From Piscicola geometra (taxonomy: Eukaryota; Annelida; Clitellata; Hirudinida; Piscicolidae): a DNA stretch of 64,000 bases. The stretch lies in NCBI GenBank assembly GCA_943735955.1, contig OX030959.1, positions 994,225 to 1,058,224 of the forward strand. The letters run 5' to 3'. The translations under genes and the position numbers were made by a program. The notes beneath the pieces were generated by a model. The model was not told the origin of the DNA, ran no database searches, and saw only the letters and a list, made by a program, of their open reading frames with translations. Below, one piece after another: positions 52,547 through 62,100 of the stretch. Position 1 is the first letter of the stretch. Each line of letters starts with the position of its first letter.

Positions 52547-55500
52547 AATCATCATCATCACCATCATGATCATGATCATCGTCATCGTCATCATCATCAT
52601 CATCAGTGCAACGTCTTCACACGCATCATCGTGGCTATGGCCTCTTCTAATCATCTCTCAAACCTCCATTTCCAATAAACCCCTCCATTACTTAAAACGA
52701 CCATCATCGTAGTTTTTACTCTCGCAATCCACAACAATTCTTACCATTGATACAATACAATACAATAAAATACAATAAAATACAATAAAATACAATAAAA
52801 TTCAATAAAATACAATACAATACAATAAAATACAATAAAATACAATACAATACAATACAATAAAATACAATACAATACAATACAATACAATATAATACAA
52901 TACAATACAATACAATACAATACAATAAAATACAATAAAATACAATAAAATACAATAAATACAATACAATACAATAAAATACAATAAAATACAATACAAT
53001 ACAATACAATAAAATACAATACAATACAATACAATATAATACAATACAATACAATACAATACAATACAATAAAATACAATAAAATACAATACAATACAAT
53101 AAAATACAATACAATACAATACAATATAATAAAATACAATACAATACAATAAAATACAATAAAATACAATAAAGTACAATAAAATACAATAAAATACAAT
53201 AAAATACAATAAATACAATAAAATACAATAAAATACAATAAAATACAATAAAATACAATAAAATACAATAAAATACAAAAAAATATAATAAAATACAATA
53301 AAATACAATAAAATACAATAAAATATAATAAAATACAATAAAATACAATAAAATACAATATAATACAATAAAAGACAATACAATAAAATACAATACAATA
53401 CAATAAAATGCAATACAATAGAACACAATACAATACAATACCACACACTCCTCATCTTGCTCTTCTCTCCCTCCCTGCATACTTCTCTCCTGCGTCATCT
53501 TCTCGAGCAGATCTTCCCGGTTCAGCAACTCGGCCTTCATGGCGGCCTCCATCTGCGCCAGTTGGATGCGCAAGGAGGTTTCCCGCTTCTGAGAGTCGAT
53601 GTCGATCCGTCCTGGAGGCAGAGCTTGGAGAAGGAGGGAGGGTGGGGGTGGGGTGGGGTGGGTTAGTTAGTGTGTGTGTGGTGTTGAAACGTTTGAGAAA
53701 CTTTTCAGAAGAGGATGGTGTGTGTGGAAAGTAAGTGAACTTAATGACTTTAGTGGATACAAGTAAAGCGTTCAGTAACTAATCTAAAAGTCTCAAACTT
53801 TCGACTCCCCGTGAACCCTCTCTGAGCCACTCATGCAACGGCAACAAAGACGAGCACCTTGTGAGCGTGTCTCGAGAGCCTTCTGCACGAGGTTGTTGTT
53901 GCTCTCCTTCAACAGCAGACACTCCCTCTGCAACGCCCTCACCTGCGTCTCCAGCTGCAAGTGGTCGGTGTGCTGTCTTTAAATACCTTTCATGCGGCTC
54001 CTTTGCTGCCATGGCAACAACAGTTGAGAAGCACTCAGATGATTGGAATGGGGTTACGGTATTCACTTTTTTTGGTTACGGGCCTGTATTCATAACTAAC
54101 AAATCATCTTCGAAATACCGAAAAATAAAAACTAATAAACAATTAAATCAAAATGTTCAGCTGTTTCTCAACTTGCAACCTCGTCGACGGCATAGTGGTT
54201 GCCGGAGTGCTGTTGCAACTGCATGCTGACTTCATTGAAGCGATCTCGCTGCTCCTTCAACTCCCGATTGAGACTCTCGATCTCCAAGACGGCGTCCTCG
54301 TTGCTCTTCTTCAGCGCGATGCTCTTCTGTCAGGGGTGGTGGAGAGAGCGTGTTGAGGGAATGTTGGTGTTTGGAAAGATATGGGGATGATGGTGGTGGT
54401 GGTGATGGTGATGACAACGATGATGATGACAACGATGATGATGATGGGGATGATTTGTTAGCTGCAGATAGCTTTGAGAAGCAATTGAAAGATTATAAAG
54501 AAAACAAAAAATGAAGCTTCAAAGTGAACCTGTTCGAGACTCTGAAACTGGTCCAGTAACTGGTTGAACTTGGCCTCCTTTTCTCTGTTCTCCCTTCCCT
54601 CTAGAGGAGCCGCAGCACTCACCACCCTCTCATGCTGCTGTTGTTGCAGTTGCTGTTGTTGCTGTTGTTGCATGTTGCTTCGAAGAAGGCTCACTTCGTC
54701 CTGATGTTTCTGTTCGCTCACTTCCATCTTCAAGTCATCGGGTGTTTGTGTGCATTTATCGCTGCTTCTAATATGAGTCTATGAGTTATATGATGCTGAA
54801 TACGTGGTAATTAGTGTTGCAAATTTGGTACGTTAATCAATTAAGAGGTCTGCTTTGTAACTGTTGAAAAGTTACCTAATGGCGTTTTACATTTACAATA
54901 ATTAGGGTGAACGGGTAGCCGAGTCGGCAATGATCTCGGCTTGACCATTAATGAAAGGTCCTAGGTTCAAGTGCAACCAATGCCCTAGTAACCCAAAGGC
55001 GCAAATGAAAATATGCAGCCTAAGTGGCCTGGAAGCTCGTTCGGGTTATACGCCACTATAATAATGCTCGTCATTATTATTATTATTATAATAATTTAAA
55101 TCTTGTTTAACAAAGTCTTAAAAGCATGGGGGACTTTCTGCTGCAGTCTGCTGATGATCGTCTCGTAATCGCTCATTCTCGCGTCGTGGGTCTGCATCAG
55201 CTTCTCTCTGAGGGGTTCATGAACAGATTGGGTGCCTGCAATCCTTTGGGAACTTTCATTTAATTCATCAAAAAAGTAATGAAACTATATAGAAAGTAGA
55301 TATTCAACTATTTAAAAAAACTGTTTTTGATTTAAAACTAATCAACCCACATCTCAGCTTGGTGCTCCAGTGACTTGGCGTCGAGCTCAGGTGATGTTCC
55401 CACGCCCCTTTCAACGACACAACATTTCAAATTAGAAAGCTCAAGACGCCATACTATCTCTAAATTTTAATAATTGATCATTGAAATAATCATTGTGAGA

Positions 55501-57744
55501 AACCGACAATAATAGTATTAATTAGTAATAGGGAGATAATTAATTAGTAATTAATTAGTAATAATAATTATTAAATATATATAATTAATAAATATATATA
55601 ATTAATAAATATATATAATTAATAAATATATATAATTAATAAATATATATAATTAATAAATATATATAATTAATAAATATATATAATTAATAAATATATA
55701 TAATTAATAAATATATATAATTAATAAATATATATAATTAATAAATATATATAATTAATAAATATATATAATTAATAAATATATATAATTAATAAATATA
55801 TATAATTAATAAATATATAATTAATAAATATATATAATTAATAAATATATATAATTAATAAATATATATAATTAATAAATATATCTAATTAATAAATATA
55901 TCTAATTAATAAATATATCTAATTAATAAATATATCTAATTAATAAATATATCTAATTAATAAATATATCTAATTAATAAATATATCTAATTAATAAATA
56001 TATCTAATTAATAAATATATCTAATTAATAAATATATCTAATTAATAAATATATATAATTAATTAATAAATATATATATATATGATAATAAATAAATAAA
56101 TATATATATATATATAATAATTAATAAATATATATACAGCAATTTAAAAGTAGGTATAATTTCCTAAAACTTACAAACATGAACGCCTAAATTGCCATAC
56201 CAGCCACTCATCACATTGTGTAAAACCCAACTAGAGACCGACCGAAACAGATATTTTTATTTCGGCCGAAACCGAAATTAGGCCGAAATTAAAATCCCAT
56301 TTTCGGCCGAAACCGAAATTGAGCCGAAATTGAATATCAATTTTTGGCCGAAACCGAAATTAAACCGAAATTGTAATCAGATTTTCGGCCGAAACCGAAG
56401 CCGAAACCGAAATTTTTTCCAACTTTTATTAAAAATGAAAAAATAGTATTTAACGATGACAATGCCAGTTTAATAAGTAAATCCAAACAAGCGTATATTT
56501 TAAGCCAAAAAATAAAATTTATTGTTGTTGACAGGCTTTGCTTTGGTCAGACTGACATTTTGTAAAAAACTTCCAAATAGGATTCAACGACATTCTCACA
56601 ATTTATTTTTGAATTAATTAATCGAAGCCAAATCTTCTCGTTCTTTCGACTTATATTTCAAAGCATGGATATCTAGAATTCCACATGCTTGTATATCTTA
56701 TTCGAATAATGTGTGTGTGTGTGTGTTTGTGTGTTAGTGTGTGTGTGTGTGTGTGTACCTCTAATAAATCGACCCTCTGGATCATTGCCAAAGATGCATT
56801 TAACTTTCCCATCACATCTAATAGATATCTAATAGAAATGAGAATCGAACCCAAACTTAATAATTCAAATTCGATTGAGGATATACAGATGCATACTTTT
56901 GACAATAACATTTTTTTAAACAAATGTTTTAAGAAATAGAATTTGTTTAAAAAAAGTTTTGTTAAATATCATCATTGAACGTATGCCAATTACTTAAATT
57001 TCAAATAAATGATTGTTGTTCCAGATGCTTGTATATGTTATTCGAATAATTAGTCTGATGACACCCATAAATCAATCAACCACGATAACTAATAGATATC
57101 TAATAGAGAATCGAATCCGAACTTAATAGTTCGATTGAGAATACAGATATATCACATAAACTAAATAAATAAATAAAAATTTCGGTTTTTCGGTAAATAT
57201 GAGATCCATTTCGGCCGAAACCGAAATTGAGCCGAAATTACAAAATTATTTTCGGCCGAAACCGAAAAATTGCCGAAATTGTAAAATTAGATTCGGCCGA
57301 AACCAAAAAATTGCCGAAACTAAAAAAATTGGCAATTTCGGCGCCGAAACCGAAACCGAACCGAATTTCGGTCGGTCTCTAAACCCAACCCTAACCCTAA
57401 CCCTAACCCTATCCCTAAATACCTTTCAGCGATGTCTTTACACGGCTTTGGCAGCATGCCTTTGAGTTTGGTGCTGGTGAGAAAAGTTGAGGATTTTAGT
57501 TTAATGGTATGATGCATTTGAAACTTTCCCACTTGCTCAAAATGTAGTATTCTACAAACAGTTCCCTTGTAACTATGTTATTATCATTATGACATAAGCA
57601 TATAATAGCTATCCCGTCATCATATAATCATCACCATGATTACCTGGAGAGTTTTTTGGGCTGGATGACCATCTTGATGTTCCTGATCAACTCTGGATCT
57701 ATCTCGTGTTTGACCACGCCCTGTTCACCAAAAGTTGATCAAGA

Positions 57745-57815
<71 letters not shown>

Positions 57816-58688
57816 CGAAGATGACGATGCTGAGGACAGCAATAACCATAACAAAGAGGATGATGATTATGAGTGTACATTCAAAACTCCATGCACACAA
57901 GCACAGCAAGCGACGAACGCTGTTGACTCTGGAGCCGACGTAGGCATACGCGGTGTTGCCAGCGTACTGAGCTATGGACGTGTGCTCTTTCTGCAGACTC
58001 AACTGTTGACGATGCACGCGTCGAGAGTATTATAACAGTTTGTGAAGTTTGGTTTAGTCTAATAATTTCTTCTCAGATTTATAAAGCGATTAAATGATAC
58101 CTTCGCTTTCAGTTGTTCATTGTTCTTTTCGAGAGAGCGAATCTTTTCTTGTTGCAGTGCAAGTTGCTCGGTGTAATGGCTTTCAGGGTAGCTCAAACCT
58201 TCAAGTTTGGAACGAAGAATATCAAACTAGAGTCCAGAAACTTATACAAATGAATATTAACTTAACTTCTACTTGACTCAGTTTTAAACAGATGCCAAAT
58301 ACTAGCACGATAAATGATCATTGAGGCATGACTCAATAAAGCAGCCACCATTGGCATCAGCTAGAAGCCTCCTCCTGTCCTGCTCCAGTCTCGTTTGTAT
58401 GGTGCTCAGTCTCTTCACGTCTTCATCCCTTTTCCTGCCGTACTTCTTGAGGACAATGTTTTCGTCGAAGATACTCACATACCTGTCCTCCAACTCCTGC
58501 CTGTCCATCTTACTCAACGCCTTCCTGTTCACCGCTGACCTCATGCCTGCATCGTGGTAAAACATATATTCACAATTTGTAAATATTCATATTTCATAAA
58601 TATGTAAATTGATAGTCAGTTGTTCTACCAATCCTGCTGCGATGTACTCACTCGTCTTTACTTCAGTGTCTCTCACTGGACTTTCCAT
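39039..58688 (-). CDS. RPGRIP1L: RPGRIP1L, ciliary transition-zone protein
   Basis: Scaffold of the ciliary transition zone (NPHP8/MKS module), linked to hedgehog signalling in vertebrates. The ATG at 58688 opens a 12-codon exon (58652-58688) joined to 58349-58546, which carries [20 protein letters not shown], the family N-terminal signature. Coiled-coil exons follow near 58102-58180, 57926-58005, 57642-57722, 57424-57475, 55355-55410, 55133-55208, 54531-54730 (Gln-rich), 54187-54330, 53858-53955, 53478-53612, 52310-52422 and 52018-52085. Exons 51640-51760 ([19 protein letters not shown]), 51080-51184 ([13 protein letters not shown]) and 50711-50857 ([12 protein letters not shown]) precede the first C2 region (50424-50541, 49818-49889, 45185-45309, 44871-44968, 44240-44708). 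The second C2 contains [20 protein letters not shown] (43858-44025, 42526-42655, 42096-42377). Next are an acidic linker with a duplicated NLTQDNDK segment and the RPGR-interacting C-terminal domain (41125-41860, 40772-40882, 40410-40585 with [19 protein letters not shown]). It ends at 39039-39145, TAA at 39039. Borders are approximate. Confidence 0.95.
39440..40365 (+). mobile_element. LINE fragment inside the last RPGRIP1L intron
   Basis: On the strand opposite to the host gene. Readable pieces include [44 protein letters not shown] and the catalytic [12 protein letters not shown] (39640-40015). The sequence then jumps to the C-terminal [19 protein letters not shown] block (40100-40160), so the region between is deleted. 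It ends in an ATGATG-type tail near 40350. Stops and frameshifts make it inactive. The FADDIDLM and WIGHVVRHD wording differs from the LINEs at 1.3 kb and 11.4 kb, so it belongs to another lineage. Confidence 0.8.
42925..43692 (+). mobile_element. piggyBac-type element, complete copy B with TTAA target sites
   Basis: A 768-bp element precisely flanked by TTAA (42921-42924 and 43693-43696). The ends are inverted: the left begins CCCTTAAGAGCCCAGTGATCC and the right, read inward, begins CCCATAAGAGCCCACC then CCATGATCCATACTA. TTAA duplication with CCC...GGG ends defines piggyBac. The frame at 43269-43664 retains a stretch ([14 protein letters not shown], then [11 protein letters not shown]) like the DN-x-F...L-x-x-L-x...G-x-x-R region of the piggyBac DDE domain, so it is an internally deleted derivative. 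It lies in an RPGRIP1L intron. Confidence 0.88.
43531..43590 (+). repeat. 29-bp tandem duplication within piggyBac copy B
   Basis: The block TCAACAAAGTCAGTCAGGCA plus the nine following bases occurs twice head to tail, and a third partial copy starts after it. It is absent from copy A. Confidence 0.8.
45314..49680 (+). repeat. 4.4-kb minisatellite, 12-bp GGATGGATGGTT unit with higher-order structure
   Basis: Occupies almost the whole 45310-49817 RPGRIP1L intron. The basic unit is GGATGGATGGTT, with variants carrying TGGTTTGA, TGGTAGGA, TGATTGGA, TGAATGG and TGGATTGT. Variants recur at long spacing: for instance 46454-46702 and 46802-47050 are equivalent, offset 348 bp (29 units). The terminal block with TGAATGG and GGTTGGATATGTTGGAT occurs at both about 46081-46198 and 49562-49679. 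The intron RNA is C-rich (CCAUCCAUCCAA) and runs to within about 11 nt of the acceptor. Open frames up to 873 codons here are not genes. Confidence 0.98.
50242..50420 (+). repeat. (GAT)n microsatellite next to an RPGRIP1L donor
   Basis: GAT/AAT trinucleotides; on the gene strand the ATC repeat begins only a few bases after the 5' splice site of the exon at 50424-50541. Confidence 0.9.
51240..51420 (+). repeat. CCTCCACACCATCACCAA-type degenerate minisatellite
   Basis: Irregular copies of ACCATCACCAACCTCCACAC inside an RPGRIP1L intron. Confidence 0.75.
51421..51640 (-). repeat. 36-bp minisatellite derived from donor-flanking sequence
   Basis: About six units. On the gene strand each contains GGTGCTGCCTGTACA, then GTGGCTCTGGTTGTTTTGG. 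The first unit starts at the 5' splice site of the exon at 51640-51760. Confidence 0.85.
52428..52604 (+). repeat. (ATC)n microsatellite at an RPGRIP1L splice acceptor
   Basis: About 175 bp of ATC. On the gene strand GATGATGATACCCTACAG leads directly into the exon at 52310-52422. Confidence 0.93.
52750..53441 (+). repeat. Pentanucleotide array mixing ACAAT and AAAAT
   Basis: Nearly 700 bp with strict 5-bp phase, each unit being ACAAT or AAAAT (rarely ATAAT). There are a few frame slips, for example near 52957 and 53214. It lies in the same intron as the (ATC)n run. The YCI/FIV-rich open frames are artefacts. Confidence 0.97.
54378..54452 (+). repeat. Degenerate GATGATGGTGGT microsatellite
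   Basis: Mixed GAT/GGT and ACAACGATGATG repeats in an RPGRIP1L intron. Confidence 0.8.
54903..55092 (+). mobile_element. tRNA-derived SINE
   Basis: The head looks like a degenerate tRNA: an A-box-like TAGCCGAGTCGG near 54917 and a B-box-like GGTTCAAGTGC near 54964, about 47 bp apart. The body continues through GAAGCTCGTTCGGGTT and CGCCACTATAATAAT to an (ATT)n tail. The 3' half matches the fragment at 10786-10877, showing that it is dispersed. It sits in an RPGRIP1L intron, opposite to the gene. Confidence 0.72.
55566..56145 (+). repeat. 17-bp AT satellite with two homogeneous variants
   Basis: The unit AATTAATAAATATATAT fills about 55570-55880. The variant with TATATCTAATTAAT takes over at about 55880-56045. 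The first variant and AT dinucleotides then return to about 56145. Confidence 0.93.
56224..56231 (+). repeat. 8-bp target-site duplication, left copy
   Basis: AACCCAAC immediately precedes the hAT element; the same 8 bases follow it at 57382-57389. Confidence 0.85.
56232..57381. mobile_element. hAT-type MITE with perfect 8-bp target duplication
   Basis: An 1150-bp element beginning TAGAGACCGACCGAAA and ending with the inverted TTTCGGTCGGTCTCTA. The TAGAG terminus fits the hAT end consensus (YARNG), and the 8-bp duplication fits hAT. Both subterminal regions contain repeats of TTTCGGCCGAAACCGAAATT and GCCGAAATT. The middle is AT-rich with no transposase, so it is non-autonomous. It sits in an RPGRIP1L intron. 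Confidence 0.9.
56684..57150 (+). repeat. Internal duplication inside the hAT MITE
   Basis: The block GATGCTTGTATATGTTATTCGAATAAT near 57023 matches CATGCTTGTATATCTTATTCGAATAAT near 56685. TAATAGATATCTAATAGA and the following GAATCGAA segments also recur. A (TG)n run separates the parts of the first copy. Confidence 0.75.
57383..57417. repeat. Interstitial telomere-like tract
   Basis: AACCCAACCCTAACCCTAAC followed by more CCCTAA units; about five copies of the AACCCT motif directly at the right edge of the hAT MITE. Confidence 0.8.
57746..57814 (+). repeat. (GAT)n microsatellite
   Basis: A pure GAT/ATG run of about 68 bp. On the gene strand it lies about 25 nt upstream of the acceptor for the RPGRIP1L exon at 57642-57722. 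Confidence 0.93.
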
Positions 58689-59166
58689 CTTATAGATTCT
58701 ATATTCACAGTCAATTTTTGACTTTTTCAAAAACTTGAATAAAATTAATTAAAATTAATCCAATATATAAATTATTTAATGCATTTTATTAAACGAAAGT
58801 ACATTAAGATAGATTAGCTCAGCAAGAACCAATTAGTTGTTTTGCTTAGCAACGGTAGGAAAGAGGGATGGCTATTGTAATATTTCAGTTTCGTTTGTGA
58901 ACTGAAGCAAAAAAAGTATTAATGAATTAATTATTTTGAATGACTTATTAAAATGTATTTTAATCCAAATAAATGTTCACATGGAGTAGAATAAACGTTT
59001 CCTAGGTAACTGAACTTTAATATTTAACTGAATATGGAATATGAATGACGGCTGGATACTCTGTTTCTAATAATAAATTTTGTTTATTTTGATCGGAATC
59101 TGCGAGTTACTGCATTGTTAGCTCTAAAAATTTACTATTACTTTTGGAACTATCTTAACTGCAAAA
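58689..59166. promoter_or_regulatory. Divergent promoter region between RPGRIP1L and KIF9-like
   Basis: The start codons of two ciliary genes are 478 bp apart in opposite directions. The interval is AT-rich, without coding sequence, and carries one strong and one weak X-box-like motif (listed or discussed separately). Shared RFX control is inferred from the positions and the functions. Confidence 0.6.
58997..59010. promoter_or_regulatory. X-box (RFX binding site) candidate
   Basis: GTTTCCTAGGTAAC satisfies the RYYNYY-N2-RRNRAC X-box pattern at every defined position and is almost palindromic. It is 157 bp before the KIF9 ATG and about 309 bp before the RPGRIP1L ATG, distances compatible with ciliary genes. 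A weaker half-matching site, GTTTTGCTTAGCAAC, is at 58839-58853. Confidence 0.65.
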
Positions 59167-62100
59167 ATGCCTTCAGGTTTGTAACAATAGCAAGTTCTAA
59201 ATCTTCGGACATTTATAATTTAAGGACAACATATCTTCAGAAATTTTTTGTTTTTTTATTTTGAACATAATTTATAGAAACTAAAATGTCTATAGTGGCA
59301 ATTATGGCAGCCAATAATATATGTTTTAAATAATACCTATATTTTCATACATTATACATTTTAAAATATCCAAATATTTTTTAAAAAAAGTATTTCATTT
59401 GTAAAAAATATTTATAAAAGAATAATCACTCTTTGAATTACAGAAAGAGTAAAATGCTGGGCTCGCATAAGGCCAACCAACAAATTTTCCAACGAAACAT
59501 TTAAAATCCAACCAGATTTGAAGGCTAGAACCTTTTTATTCAATACCCCTACTACTTCCACTAGTTCTCCTACTTTTTGAAGTTTTAGTATCAAAACATA
59601 AAAACCTGATCCAAACCACTTTTTTGAACGCAGACTTTGAACGTTTTCAGCAAGGACTACAGCACGAACAGTTCTTCAAACCCGATCGGCGTCAGCTGGA
59701 GCTTCCCCTTGGACGGAGTGCTTCACAACGCCTCCCAAGAAACTCTCTACGACGCTGTCGTCAAAGAAACCGCCTGTCATGTCTTTGCTGGATACAACGG
59801 TGAATCGAGTGGAGTCGTTTCGAACAAAACTTCAAATTTTTTCAGCAATAGTAGTATAATTTATCTTTTTCAAAACACACTAATACATCCACCCCACCAC
59901 CATCCAAGGCTGCGTGATGTGCTACGGACAGACGGGCTCTGGCAAAACGTTCACGATGACAGGTCTTGCTGAGGACTTCGAGAACAGGGGCATCACCCCT
60001 CGAGCCATCCACCACGCCTTCCAGCAAGCTTCCTGCGACCCCAGCAGATGTTATCAGTTCATGTTTGTGCCGACGTTTTTAAAATTCGTTTTTGGATTTA
60101 ATATTTATGTTTTGGAGCTTTGAATGATCTGCTAAAACTTCGATCGGTTCTAACTATCTTTAATCCACTTTTGACGCCGCAGGGTTTCCTACGTGCAGAT
60201 CTACAATGAGACCATTTATGACTTGTTGAGCACTTCAAATCACTCAAACGATAAAAACAACAAAAGCATCAATAATAACAACTGCAACAACAACAACGAA
60301 GAGAACGAAAATTATCAAAAAACAGAAGCTAAAAAGAACCAAACTAACGACGACTTAGACAACATCAAGTTCAACACCAGCACAAACGTCAACAACAACT
60401 GCTGCAACGACTTTACGGGCGAAAACAACAAAGTGAAGCGCTTAAGAGGTGTGAAGATAAAGGAGATGGCAGGGTGTGTGCTGGTGCCTCACCTGAAGGT
60501 GTTGTGCGTCAGCAACGAAGACGAAGCCCTCAACCTCCTCTTCGAGGTTGGTCTTCTCACTGGCAGGTAGTTCAAACAGTAGATCACTTACTCGCCATAT
60601 CAAAGATTTTGGTTTCAAAACCACTCAATGACGAAATTATGATATTCAACTGCAGTGATGTGTGATTTAAAAGCATTACAGCACCCACCTTGATCTCCCA
60701 GGGAGAAGTCAACAGAGCCATAGCTGCTCACAAGTTAAACAGTCACTCTTCGAGATCACACTGCATCTTCACCATCTACGTTCAGGTTCGTTTCTCATTT
60801 TTTTCCTTTTCTCTCTTTCGTTCTCCTCTTTCTCCGTGCTGCACCCATAATTACAAAGGAACTCCCAACAAACCTTTCACGCTGAATTTTGGAGGTTGAA
60901 CCTCACATTCCATCATCTTCTCTCAAACGGCCAGAGCTCCTCTTTGGTGGAATCGGATGCAGGCTACAGATTCAGCAAGCTACACTTGGTCGATTTGGCG
61001 GGCTCCGAGAGGATTAAAAAAACAAATGTGGTTTGAAGAACTTGAAAAATAAAATTGTAAAATATGATTTAACTTTAACAATATTAACATCACACAATCA
61101 CCAGACTGCCATCACACTGCATAACACAACCACTACATTCACATACCACAATACACTGCCATTACACTGCCACCACAGTCAGAGGGGAAGATCCGACAAG
61201 AAGCGAGCTACATCAACAAGTCGTTGGTCTTCCTCGAGCAAGTGGTGATCGCAGCCAGTCGCAGAAGGGGCGGTCACATCCCGTTCCGGCAGTCGAAACT
61301 CACGCACTACCTCAAGGACAGCATCGGAGGTGCCTGCAGAGTCCTCTTCATTGCCAACGTCTACGGAGACTCCAAGCACACTGAAGAAACCGTTCGTTTA
61401 AATAAACATATTTTTAAATTTATGTTTTTCTTTTTTTCCTGCCTCTAAATTTATTTTATAAAGGCCTAGGTTTTTTCCCCTGAGGGGGGGACCTGTTTGA
61501 ACTGTATTAATTTGTTTTTCTATTCTTTGTGGTCTCAGTTGAATGCTCCCAGGCACTTGAGACCTTTCTAAACCACCTCTTCTCACGTCTTTTTGACCTA
61601 CTCAGTCCCTTCGTTTCTGAAACCTTCATTCTTCTCACTCTGCTGATACACCAAAAATCACCTCCCACATACCCTAACCACCTCATACTTTTTGGTTGCA
61701 GTACAGCACCAATATTCTGGATTTTCATCATTTGTTGGAGGTGTAATGAAGTGATGAAATTTTTTGATTTGATGTTGCACATCGAGCGGATCATAGCCTG
61801 TTTGTTGCGTTGAAGGCGGTTGATTGTTTCTGTGGTGACAGCCCAAGTCTCAAAGGCGTGTAAAATTGTACTCCTCATACATGCGGTGTACATACGACTT
61901 GTGGTTGGAAGTGGAAGGTGTCAGTGTGTCAGTAGAGGAAGAAGTCGACGAAATCTTCTCCACGCGCACTTGCATCGGATTGTGGCAGCATCCTCACAGC
62001 CTCCACCTGCAGACACCATGTCACTTAAGTAGCAGAATTCAGGAACGACTTCAAGTTTGCCTTCATCAACAAAAACTTCAAGCATCTTCCGTCTATCGGT

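Noticed and set aside
52716..53573. YCI/FIV-rich 200-285-codon frames
   Set aside because: Translation of the ACAAT/AAAAT pentanucleotide array; a period of 5 gives a regular 15-nt peptide pattern.
54903..54975. Functional tRNA gene
   Set aside because: The box motifs are present, but no proper cloverleaf with paired acceptor stem was seen, and the sequence continues into a SINE body with an ATT tail.
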